This document shows, piece by piece, positions 25,349 through 31,779 of a stretch of 42,989 bases of DNA. The notes below the pieces were generated by a model. It made no database searches, was not told the DNA's origin, and saw nothing but the letters and a program-made list of their open reading frames with translations. A program made the position numbers and the translations under genes. The DNA is from Ruminococcaceae bacterium UBA3903. Its GTDB lineage: Bacteria; Bacillota; Clostridia; Oscillospirales; Acutalibacteraceae. Numbering within the stretch: position 1 is the first letter of the stretch; every line of letters starts with the position of its first letter. The DNA is taken from contig DGFJ01000025.1 in the NCBI GenBank assembly GCA_002391625.1, positions 1 to 42,989 on the forward strand, given 5' to 3'.

Positions 25349-25546
25349 ATGGCTGATGATATTTATATGATGAAAGCAATGGAATATGGCATAACACCTT
25401 TGCCAGAAAATCCAGTAGTGGCAATGGCATATATACCCTATCAAAATAATGATAAACTGTATTCAGCAGAACACGGTATAGTTGTTGGCAGTATGTTTCC
25501 TGTGTTAAACAAGCCGTTTTCTGGATGTGGGGGTAGTAGAAAATGA
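25349..25546 (+). CDS. cotJA: Spore coat protein CotJA
   Basis: CotJA is a small inner-coat protein made in the mother cell during sporulation. This 65-aa copy carries the family core: MAYIPYQNNDKLYSAEHGIVVG followed by FPVLNKPFSGC (the repeated G-F-L-PF pattern; quoted in parts). The ATG at 25349 has AAGGAG 7-8 bases upstream, which excludes the longer frame from 25304. Its TGA overlaps the cotJB start (ATGA). In Bacillus the operon is read by sigma-E RNA polymerase; a CATATAAT box at 25307 is only a weak candidate. Confidence 0.88.
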   Translation: MADDIYMMKAMEYGITPLPENPVVAMAYIPYQNNDKLYSAEHGIVVGSMFPVLNKPFSGCGGSRK

Positions 25547-25803
25547 CTGAACGTGAAATATTAATGAGAAAAATCGCCGCAAATGATTTTGCAATGCTTG
25601 ATTTACATTTATATTTGGATACCCACCCAAACAATAATCAAATAGCTGAAAAATTAAATGAATATAGAACAAAGTCGGCAATCTTAAAAAAAGAATACGA
25701 AGAAAACTACGGACCTATTATGCAAAGCAATGAAAACGGAAACCGTTGGGCATGGATTTCTAACCCGTGGCCATGGGACAGTAGCATAGAGGAGGTCTGC
25801 TAA
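25543..25803 (+). CDS. cotJB: Spore coat protein CotJB
   Basis: This 86-aa protein has the CotJB layout: an N-terminal helical region with NDFAMLDLHLYLDTHPN, a central helix (AEKLNEYRTKSAILKKEYE), and the aromatic end WAWISNPWPWD. It overlaps cotJA by 4 bases and cotJC begins directly after its stop codon, so all three were one operon. CotJB associates with CotJA and CotJC in the coat. It appears intact. Confidence 0.9.
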   Translation: MTEREILMRKIAANDFAMLDLHLYLDTHPNNNQIAEKLNEYRTKSAILKKEYEENYGPIMQSNENGNRWAWISNPWPWDSSIEEVC

Positions 25804-26013
25804 ATGTGGCAATATCAAAAAAAATTACAATATCCAATTAATATAAAGCAAACAAACCCTAGATTGGCACAGCTTATAATAACCCAATACGGTGGCCCTG
25901 ATGGGGAGCTAGGTGCATCATTAAGGTATCTTTCACAACGTTATAGTATGCCATATCCAGAGCTAAAGGCTATATTGACAGATATAGGTAGTGAAGCCTC
26001 AGAAATGGAGTAA
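25804..26013 (+). pseudogene. cotJC: cotJC, truncated by the integrative element
   Basis: CotJC is a manganese-catalase-like spore coat protein of roughly 190 aa. The first 64 codons here are well conserved (MWQYQKKLQYPINIK, YGGPDGELGASLRYLSQR, ILTDIGSE), but the frame then leaves the family sequence, where a TEELAHLE-type metal-ligand segment should follow. It stops at 26013, giving only 69 residues. The divergence point at about 25994 coincides with the end of a serine-recombinase element. The rest of cotJC should lie at the far end of the element, outside this window. Confidence 0.88.
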
Positions 26014-27662
26014 TCTGAGGCTTCAGCTTTTTTTGGCAGTTCTAAAGCCCCTTTGGTGCAGTTAATACTCTTTGCTACAGTATAACTCCATTTGTATGGT
26101 AGCAAATTGAGGTAAACATCAATATTGTCACGGTCGTTAATGACCATCTTATCAAGTATCTGTGTGTAAAATTCATCTTCATACTGGATGCCACTGACAA
26201 GCTCGTCAATGGCTTTTTTTATGTCAGCCATTAGTTCCTGCTGCTTATTAATCATAGCTTGTTGCTTTTCTATGCTTTCCGCCATAGATTTTAAGCTTTC
26301 AATTTCATTATCATACTTTTTGCGTAATCTTGTAAACTCTGATTTGTCAATAACACTTTCTGAATAAAGTTCGATAAGGTTTGTTCTCTTTTTTAGGGCT
26401 TCCTCAATTTTTTCAGCTAATCCTTTCGTATCAACGCCCACCATATCCATAGAGATTATATGTTCAATAGTGCTTAGGAGATTGTCAGATATCTTTTTGC
26501 GATTAAAATTTAAGCTCTGACAAACAAGATACATGATATGAATTGCTTCCTCATTACGGATACTTGGTCCAGTACAGCCAACCTGATTTCCTGCCTTGTC
26601 AATATGAGGACTGCCGTATTTTGCCCCCTCAAAGCACCGCCAAGCCTTATATTGGCTACCGTCTTTTCGTTTTTTATACCTCGCAACATAACTTGCACCA
26701 CAATGACCACATTTTAACTTTCCAGAGAACGGATAACGGTTGCTGTGTTTTGCCTTGCCCTCTTGAGAAAGAGATTTTGCATCTAAAATACGATTGGCTT
26801 CATCAAACAACTCACGAGATATAATCGGCTCATGGTGGTCTTTCAATATAATAAACTCTTCTTGACCTCTGTTGTATTTCTTTTCGTGAGAAAGAAAGTC
26901 AGGAGTATACGTTTTCTTCTGTACTAAATCACCACAATATTTTTCATTTCGGATAATCCGCAATATAACCGTATTCTGCCATTCTTTCACTCTCATAGGC
27001 TCTATACCTTCTTCACGAAGTTCACGGGCAATCACATGAGTGCCTTTACCTTCATTCACAAACTTATGAAAGATAAGACGGACGATTTTTGCACCGTCTT
27101 CATTAATATACATTTTACCGTCACGAACATCATAGCCAAGCATACTCCTGCCAAAAACAACACCTTGTTCCATTTGGCGTTTTTGTCCCCACTTTACACG
27201 CTCAGAAGTCTTGCGGCTTTCTTCCTGTGCAATTGATGACATAATGGCAAGACGCAGCTCTGCATCGCCATCAAGGGTATTTATGTTATCATTCATAAAG
27301 ATAACGCCAACGCCATGTTTTTTTAAGTCACGGGTGTAATATATACTATCAAGGGTATTTCTCGCAAAACGGGAAATTTCCTTTGTAATAATTAAATCAA
27401 AATCGCCGTTTTTGGCACAGGCTATCATTCGATTGAACTCTTTTCGCTTCTTTGTGTTCGTACCAGAGATACCCTCATCGGCAAAAACCTCAAACAACTC
27501 CCAATCTGGATTATGCTCAATATACTGTCTAAAATAACGCTGTTGGCTTTCAAAGGAATTGGCTTGGTCTTCATTATCAGTAGAAACTCGGCAATAAGCC
27601 GCTACTTTTCGTTTATTGTCAATCAACATTCTCTCTTGATTTAATAGTTCATATTTATTCAT
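25941..27662 (-). CDS. Large serine recombinase with target-encoded C-terminus
   Basis: This 573-aa site-specific recombinase integrates and excises the element. The resolvase domain has the nucleophile S27 in YCRVSTD and EGISGTNTKKRKEF. The Recombinase domain follows (about 170-290), then a zinc ribbon (KCGHCG to WRCFEG) and a coiled-coil region (about 395-490, KKRTNLIELYSESV and onward). AAGGAG precedes the ATG at 27662. The last 17 residues (SLPISVN to GYGIL) are read from the antisense strand of cotJC, past the inferred junction, so the C-terminus depends on the insertion site. After excision the frame would end differently. Confidence 0.92.
   Translation of the reverse strand: MNKYELLNQERMLIDNKRKVAAYCRVSTDNEDQANSFESQQRYFRQYIEHNPDWELFEVFADEGISGTNTKKRKEFNRMIACAKNGDFDLIITKEISRFARNTLDSIYYTRDLKKHGVGVIFMNDNINTLDGDAELRLAIMSSIAQEESRKTSERVKWGQKRQMEQGVVFGRSMLGYDVRDGKMYINEDGAKIVRLIFHKFVNEGKGTHVIARELREEGIEPMRVKEWQNTVILRIIRNEKYCGDLVQKKTYTPDFLSHEKKYNRGQEEFIILKDHHEPIISRELFDEANRILDAKSLSQEGKAKHSNRYPFSGKLKCGHCGASYVARYKKRKDGSQYKAWRCFEGAKYGSPHIDKAGNQVGCTGPSIRNEEAIHIMYLVCQSLNFNRKKISDNLLSTIEHIISMDMVGVDTKGLAEKIEEALKKRTNLIELYSESVIDKSEFTRLRKKYDNEIESLKSMAESIEKQQAMINKQQELMADIKKAIDELVSGIQYEDEFYTQILDKMVINDRDNIDVYLNLLPYKWSYTVAKSINCTKGALELPKKAEASDYSISEASLPISVNIAFSSGYGIL
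25992..25998. other. Inferred left attachment junction (attL)
   Basis: Similarity to CotJC is lost between codons 63 and 65, at about 25992-25998. A GA dinucleotide lies at 25993-25994; large serine recombinases of the TndX/TnpX type use a GA core. The exact base cannot be fixed without the empty site or the right junction. Confidence 0.6.
25992..26034 (+). terminator. Terminator hairpin at the element edge
   Basis: A 12-base-pair perfect stem (25992-26003 with 26014-26025) and a 10-base loop are followed by GCTTTTTTT on the plus strand. It would stop transcripts entering the element from the cotJ operon. Its left arm includes the inferred junction. The stem also encodes part of the recombinase on the other strand. 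Confidence 0.8.
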
Positions 27663-27761
27663 AGAAAAATCTCCTTTCTCGGTAACACTCTTACCGTATT
27701 TAAGTATAGTAATTGGAGCATAAATTGTCGAATGTGTAAATTAAAAATTTCTACATACTTA

Positions 27762-27776
27762 TATGTAAGCAGCCAA
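27762..27776 (+). repeat. 15-base direct repeat, copy 1
   Basis: TATGTAAGCAGCCAA occurs here and again at 28445-28459. The two copies bracket the SHOCT-like and MazF-like genes. Confidence 0.7.
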
Positions 27777-27802
27777 GCGATTAGGCTTGGCTGTGATTTT
27801 TT
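27770..27802 (+). terminator. Hairpin between recombinase and SHOCT-like gene
   Basis: CAGCCAAGC (27770-27778) pairs with GCTTGGCTG (27785-27793); a T-run follows on the plus strand (27797-27802). The stop codon of the SHOCT-like gene lies in the loop and right arm. On the minus strand there is no T-run, so for the genes here it may act as a processing or stabilising hairpin. Confidence 0.55.
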
Positions 27803-27981
27803 GTACTATATTGTTTTTCAAGTTCCTCGATACAGCGTTCATATTGAAAATGGCTTAGCAGTTCTCTTTTTTTTAGAGAATCGAGTATTGACCTTTGATA
27901 CAACAAAAAAAACGCTGCGTGTTCTTTTTCAGATAGCTCTGGAATTGGCTCCCCAATAGATACAAATTCACGGCACTTCAT
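27781..27981 (-). CDS. Small SHOCT-like protein upstream of the recombinase
   Basis: This 66-aa protein ends in a helical stretch (SILDSLKKRELLSHFQYERC then IEELEKQY) that resembles the SHOCT short C-terminal domain. Similar small proteins often precede serine recombinases in clostridial elements. A strong GAGGAGGT ribosome site precedes the ATG. It could be an accessory or excision factor (recombination directionality factor), but this is inference from position only. It lies about 120 bases upstream of the recombinase start on the same strand. Confidence 0.65.
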   Translation of the reverse strand: MKCREFVSIGEPIPELSEKEHAAFFLLYQRSILDSLKKRELLSHFQYERCIEELEKQYSTKNHSQA

Positions 27982-28040
27982 TAGTCAATACCTCCTCAAT
28001 ATAATGTATTCCATACGGTTTGTACCATATAACAAGAGGG

Positions 28041-28400
28041 TTAGTCCTTTTTTGAAATGCCAATGCTTATTGCCAGAGCCTTATCCACAGACAGCATATA
28101 ACGCCTATCAAACGTACCTAAATACTCTTGCAGGCGTTGTTTGTCCAGTGTTCTGATTTGTTCAAGCAAAATAATTGAATTCTTTTCAAGCCCCTTAAAA
28201 TCACTAATCACAATATGCGTTGGCAGTTTTGCTTTTGAACGCACTCTGCTTGTGATTGAGGCAACAATTACCGTAGGGCGGTGTTTGTTTCCTATGTCAT
28301 TTGAAATGATAAGTACAGGGCGTTTTCCTCCTTGCTCCGAGCCAATAACGGGGCCTAAGTCTGCGTAGTAGATGTCACCACGCTTAAATGCTTTTTCCAT
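28041..28400 (-). CDS. MazF/PemK-type endoribonuclease toxin
   Basis: This 119-aa protein of the PemK/MazF family cleaves RNA as part of type II toxin-antitoxin systems. It has the SH3-like core: KRGDIYYADLGPVIGSEQGG with KRPVLIISND, then VIVASITSR, and LLEQIRTLDKQRL. The ATG at 28400 is set by AGGAGGT 9 bases upstream. No MazE/PemI-like antitoxin gene is seen within several hundred bases on either side; the closest small gene encodes the SHOCT-like protein. It may help stabilise the element or may act as a regulator. Confidence 0.9.
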   Translation of the reverse strand: MEKAFKRGDIYYADLGPVIGSEQGGKRPVLIISNDIGNKHRPTVIVASITSRVRSKAKLPTHIVISDFKGLEKNSIILLEQIRTLDKQRLQEYLGTFDRRYMLSVDKALAISIGISKKD

Positions 28401-28425
28401 AGTATTTTGACCTCCTATCAAAATT

Positions 28426-28446
28426 TAGGCAGGGATATCCTGCCTA
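28426..28446. promoter_or_regulatory. Perfect inverted repeat upstream of mazF-like gene
   Basis: TAGGCAGG and CCTGCCTA form an 8-base perfect inverted repeat around GATAT, 26 bases upstream of the toxin start and just before its ribosome site. It could be an operator for autoregulation or a leader hairpin. Confidence 0.45.
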
Positions 28447-28459
28447 TGTAAGCAGCCAA
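28445..28459 (+). repeat. 15-base direct repeat, copy 2
   Basis: This is identical to 27762-27776. It lies immediately outside the inverted repeat upstream of the toxin gene. Confidence 0.7.
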
Positions 28460-28937
28460 ACACAAGGAAGTATTTTAGGTCGGGAGCATCTAAACAACAC
28501 TCTGCTTTTTTTGACCGCCTTGTATTTGGCATTATGATAGAAGCATCTCAATTTGTCCTCGACACCCCGAAGATGCAATGCGTTAAGTAACGCAGGGAAG
28601 TCGCCAAACGGTCAGCAGCGAACTGACTCCACGGGAGTTTCACCCCAACTGTCGTTCTGACAGAGCCGCCCTCATTGCCTGCGACGCTTTTAACGCTCGG
28701 ACTATTGACTGGACGGGAGTATCATTATCCTCTTTGTGGGTTATGGCGAAATCGGGAGCTGCCCAATTTTTTCAGTCGGTAATAAGGCTCACCACCTTTC
28801 ATCGCTCGCTGTTACTAAACAGGTCTTGGCGTACCGCTTTACTCGCTTATGCTCATCACAATCACAAAAAGAATGTATTCGGCGAATGATTATTCGGTTG
28901 TCAAGGAACAAACCCGTTTTCGCCACACAAAGGAAAG
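28447..28937. ncRNA. Structured non-coding region (possible RNA or origin)
   Basis: About 490 bases without a credible reading frame but with stable-looking local stems: 28579-28594 (TGCGTT/AACGCA), 28611-28627 (GTCAG/CTGAC), 28626-28638 (ACTCC/GGAGT, overlapping the previous stem) and 28649-28663 (CTGTC/GACAG). Base composition is richer in G and C than the flanking AT-rich gaps. On the minus strand TTGACA lies at 28904-28899, without a good -10 hexamer at normal spacing. It could be a structured RNA, an origin of transfer or a long leader of the toxin gene. The strand is unknown. Confidence 0.4.
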
Positions 28938-28967
28938 CTGGGTAAGAGTTTTTGTCCTCTCACCCAG
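28938..28967 (-). terminator. Hairpin after the sigma-like gene
   Basis: CTGGGT plus AGAG (28938-28948) pairs with CTCT plus ACCCAG (28957-28967). On the minus strand it lies 30 bases after the sigma-like stop codon and is followed by CTTTCCTTT, a weak terminator tail. Confidence 0.5.
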
Positions 28968-28996
28968 TAGCCCGTGGGAAAGTGCGTTTTTGGACA

Positions 28997-29425
28997 CTAT
29001 CCCAAAATATTTTTTATTTTTTTCTTGAGCCTGTTCAATCGTTTGTAAACGGTCTGCTCGTTAAGGTCAATGAGAGCAGCAATCTCGCTGACAGAAAAGC
29101 CCTGTATTTTGAGCAAAATAGCTTGAAGCGTCAGCCTGTCCACCGTAATTAGCACTTGAAAAAGCTGCTCATTTTCGATGCTGTTCAGAAAGTCCTCGAC
29201 AGTTCTTATCTCGGATTGTTGTTCAAGCTCGGCAACTTCCTCAAGGTATGTACCTGTTTCTTGTACTCTCTGATAAAATCGCCTGTCTGCATTGAAGATA
29301 GCCCAATCGTGTTCACGAAGCTTCTTTATGGTTTTCTCGTCAACTCCTAATTGTCTCATTTGTTTTTCCTCGGTTTCTTTCCATAAACGCCATTTGCGTT
29401 CTTCTCTGGCTTTGTTGTATGCCAT
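28997..29425 (-). CDS. Sigma-70 region 4-like DNA-binding protein
   Basis: This 142-aa protein has a basic, helical N-terminus (REERKWRLWKETEEKQ) and ends in a helix-turn-helix like sigma region 4 (ILLKIQGFSVSEIAALIDLN then EQTVYKRLNRLKKKIK). Sigma-like proteins of this type are regular members of Tn916/Tn1549-type elements and are thought to steer element gene expression. The ATG at 29425 has TTGGAGG upstream at normal spacing; the frame is open further upstream, but that part has no ribosome site. A candidate attenuator lies in front of it. Confidence 0.82.
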   Translation of the reverse strand: MAYNKAREERKWRLWKETEEKQMRQLGVDEKTIKKLREHDWAIFNADRRFYQRVQETGTYLEEVAELEQQSEIRTVEDFLNSIENEQLFQVLITVDRLTLQAILLKIQGFSVSEIAALIDLNEQTVYKRLNRLKKKIKNILG

Positions 29426-29535
29426 TCGTTTTTCCTCCAATCTGAATTTTTTGAAAATCCAGATTGAAAGGCGGAGAACGGCAACCAACGCTAAAAGCAA
29501 GCTTGTCCTGCATACAAATGAAGCAGAACGCAAAA

Positions 29536-29566
29536 ATGCCCATTAAGGCAAAGCCAAAATGGGCAT
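29536..29566 (-). promoter_or_regulatory. Candidate transcription attenuator before the sigma-like gene
   Basis: On the minus strand ATGCCCATT (29566-29558) pairs with AATGGGCAT (29544-29536), with an inner GGC/GCC pair, followed by TTTTT (29535-29531). Just upstream (about 29570-29625) are very short frames, including one of 13 codons, and a small GAGCT/AGCTC stem. The layout recalls leader-peptide attenuation. Confidence 0.5.
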
Positions 29567-29740
29567 AAGAATAACCATATCTATAATTAGGAGCTGTTAG
29601 CTCTTGCAATGAGGCATAACACCCCCATGAGTTAACAGTAATTTTTTTAACGAACTACCTCCCGATAAACGAAAGGCTAAGTAGATGTATATTCGCTACT
29701 TCTAACAAGTAGCTGTGTGGTGGATTTACACCAACACATA

Positions 29741-29785
29741 AAAATCCCTCCAAACTTTAAAACCGTGTTTGGAGGGATTTTTTAT
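29741..29785. terminator. Bidirectional terminator after the ABC cargo
   Basis: A perfect 15-base-pair stem (29741-29755 with 29767-29781) is flanked by an A-run and a T-run. It separates the cargo ABC genes from the sigma-like gene region. The stretch 29567-29740 holds another 7-bp stem (GCTACTT/AAGTAGC, about 29693-29713) but no clear gene. Confidence 0.85.
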
Positions 29786-29852
29786 AATTGGCGTGACAAA
29801 ACTGCCCACCCAAACACCGTTTTTTTTATTCGGTGGGCTTATCGTTCTCTAT

Positions 29853-30488
29853 TTATCTGCTCTCTGTAAGTAATTCTCCTTTTTTTAATCGAAGAATAAC
29901 ATCAGCTTGTTTCGCAAGTTCGTTGGAATGAGTGACAATAACAACGCACTTATGAGCAGCATAAGCACATTCCTCCAATATCTTAGTTATTTCAGATGCA
30001 GTATCTTCGTCCAAGTTTCCAGTAGGCTCATCAGCTAATATTATCGGTGCTTCAGATGCTAATGCACGAGCAATTGCTACTCTTTGTTGTTGACCACCAG
30101 ATAGCTTAAGAACACTCCGTTTCATTTCTTCTTTTGTAATCCCAACACGCTCCAAAATTGGTTGTGGCGACAGCTTAGATGTGAGGGCAACATTTTCCTG
30201 TGGAGTAAGATAATCAATCAAATTGTAACTCTGGAAGATAAACGACACATTGTTTTTTCGATGCGTAGCCAGTTTTGTTTTCTCGATGTTTTCACCATTA
30301 AATAGAATTTCTCCACCAGATGGGCTGTCAAGTCCACCAAGTAATGACAATAAAGTAGTTTTTCCACATCCAGACGGACCAACGATTGCATACATTTTCC
30401 CTGCATCAAGCGATGTATTTATCCCTTTTAGAACCATTTTCCCTTTTCCATACGCATACTTTAGCGATTTTATTTCCAATATCGACAT
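29853..30488 (-). CDS. ABC transporter ATPase (MacB/LolD-like)
   Basis: This 211-aa ATPase drives the two FtsX-type permeases encoded upstream. Its motifs are Walker A GPSGCGKTT, the LSGGQQQRVAIARAL signature and ILADEPTGNLD. This subfamily exports or removes antimicrobial peptides, or works in mechanotransmission at the envelope. GGAGG stands before the ATG and the gene begins 15 bases after the permease gene ends. With the permeases and two-component system it forms a peptide-stress module like those carried by clostridial elements. Confidence 0.93.
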   Translation of the reverse strand: MSILEIKSLKYAYGKGKMVLKGINTSLDAGKMYAIVGPSGCGKTTLLSLLGGLDSPSGGEILFNGENIEKTKLATHRKNNVSFIFQSYNLIDYLTPQENVALTSKLSPQPILERVGITKEEMKRSVLKLSGGQQQRVAIARALASEAPIILADEPTGNLDEDTASEITKILEECAYAAHKCVVIVTHSNELAKQADVILRLKKGELLTESR

Positions 30489-30503
30489 ATTTATATCCTC
30501 CTA

Positions 30504-31769
30504 TCAATTTATCTGCGTTAATATGTTCTTTGGTTTTGCTCTCATAATTGGATATGCTGACAGAGCCGTAGCAAACATGGCAAGAGCTAATCCAATTCCT
30601 GATACAATAGCAAAGCCTATCGGCGTAATCGAAACACTCACACTTAAATCCTCTGATAACCCTTGTATCAATCGGTCTGTTACCATTTGAGCAATTATTT
30701 TACTTGTTCCATAACTTATTAAAAATGCAGGAACGGCAGCTATGATTACCTCAAAAATTTGCTGAAGTAAAATGTTTGCTTTCGTAATCCCCATTGCGAG
30801 AAATACACCTATTTCATAAACCCTGTTCCTTATCCATAAAACTAAAATCAGAGTTAAAATTAGAACACTAACTATTGCTATTACGACAATGGCTATAACT
30901 ACAATGTTTTGTAGCGAAGTCAATGCTGCTTTTGCATTTTGATAGTCTTTATCATACTTCGTAATAATACAGTTATCCCAATCCATGCCCGTTATCAGTT
31001 TTGTCTTTTCAATTAATTCTGGCAATTTTTCTGGGTCTTCGGCATAAAAATCACCATATTGACTACCTTCTACTGATGTACCGTATATAAGCTGCGAACA
31101 AGTCTTAATATCAGTAAAAACAACATTCTGGTACAAGTCGTATGATGGGGCAACACCAATAGCATCCTGAGGTGAATTACTTGTGAAAATACCAACAACC
31201 TGTACTCGTACTGATTTTTTTCCATCAATCACATTTTCAAGTGTGAAATAATCGCCTACCTCTAAACTGTTGGAGTCTGCAAAATCCTTGTGGATAATAG
31301 CTGCCTGCTTTTGTTCGGGTGTGATAGCTTCTCCCTGTATCAGTTCAAATCCTGCTTCTGTAAAATAACTATCTTTTTCAGAATAAGAGTTGCCTACTAT
31401 TTTCCCAGCGTTTTCATAACCCTCTGGAATATTAGCAGCTCCCTGCGTAGTTATTTTCATTAAAGAACCATTTTCACTTTTAAATGTCGCCTGTGTATAG
31501 CTGCGTAAAACATAATTATCCGTTACACCCTCAATGGTTAGGACTTCTTGGACAACATCTGCCCCCAAGCCCGTGTTTAATTGTTTTGCATTGATAGTGA
31601 AACTTCCCATCAGAGATTTTCTAACATCTCGTGCAGCATCGTCTGTGGCTGAATAAATTGAAAGGCAGGTCAACATAAGAGTTGCCATTATAAGCAATAC
31701 AGTAAAGAGCAAAACGGTTTTTCCTTTTTTGCGTATCGTGTGGTAATACGCCCTTTTCAAACAATTCAT
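30504..31769 (-). CDS. FtsX-type ABC permease 1
   Basis: This 421-aa membrane protein has one N-terminal membrane helix (about residues 17-38), a large extracellular domain (about 40-265) and three C-terminal helices (about 285-320, 335-365, 385-410), the MacB/FtsX fold. A GAGGTG site precedes the ATG. It lies between the ATPase gene and a paralogous permease gene (10-base gap), so the transporter is probably a heterodimer of permeases with an ATPase dimer. The substrate is unknown; antimicrobial peptides are the usual guess. Confidence 0.9.
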   Translation of the reverse strand: MNCLKRAYYHTIRKKGKTVLLFTVLLIMATLMLTCLSIYSATDDAARDVRKSLMGSFTINAKQLNTGLGADVVQEVLTIEGVTDNYVLRSYTQATFKSENGSLMKITTQGAANIPEGYENAGKIVGNSYSEKDSYFTEAGFELIQGEAITPEQKQAAIIHKDFADSNSLEVGDYFTLENVIDGKKSVRVQVVGIFTSNSPQDAIGVAPSYDLYQNVVFTDIKTCSQLIYGTSVEGSQYGDFYAEDPEKLPELIEKTKLITGMDWDNCIITKYDKDYQNAKAALTSLQNIVVIAIVVIAIVSVLILTLILVLWIRNRVYEIGVFLAMGITKANILLQQIFEVIIAAVPAFLISYGTSKIIAQMVTDRLIQGLSEDLSVSVSITPIGFAIVSGIGLALAMFATALSAYPIMRAKPKNILTQIN

Positions 31770-31779
31770 ATATCACACC

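Noticed and set aside
28736..29152. Small plus-strand frames in the non-coding region of the element
   Set aside because: They lack ribosome sites and family features and overlap stems or the sigma-like gene.
29340..29609. 89-codon minus-strand frame overlapping the sigma-like gene
   Set aside because: It begins with a TTG lacking a ribosome site, runs through the attenuator stem and ends as an out-of-frame copy of the sigma-like gene.
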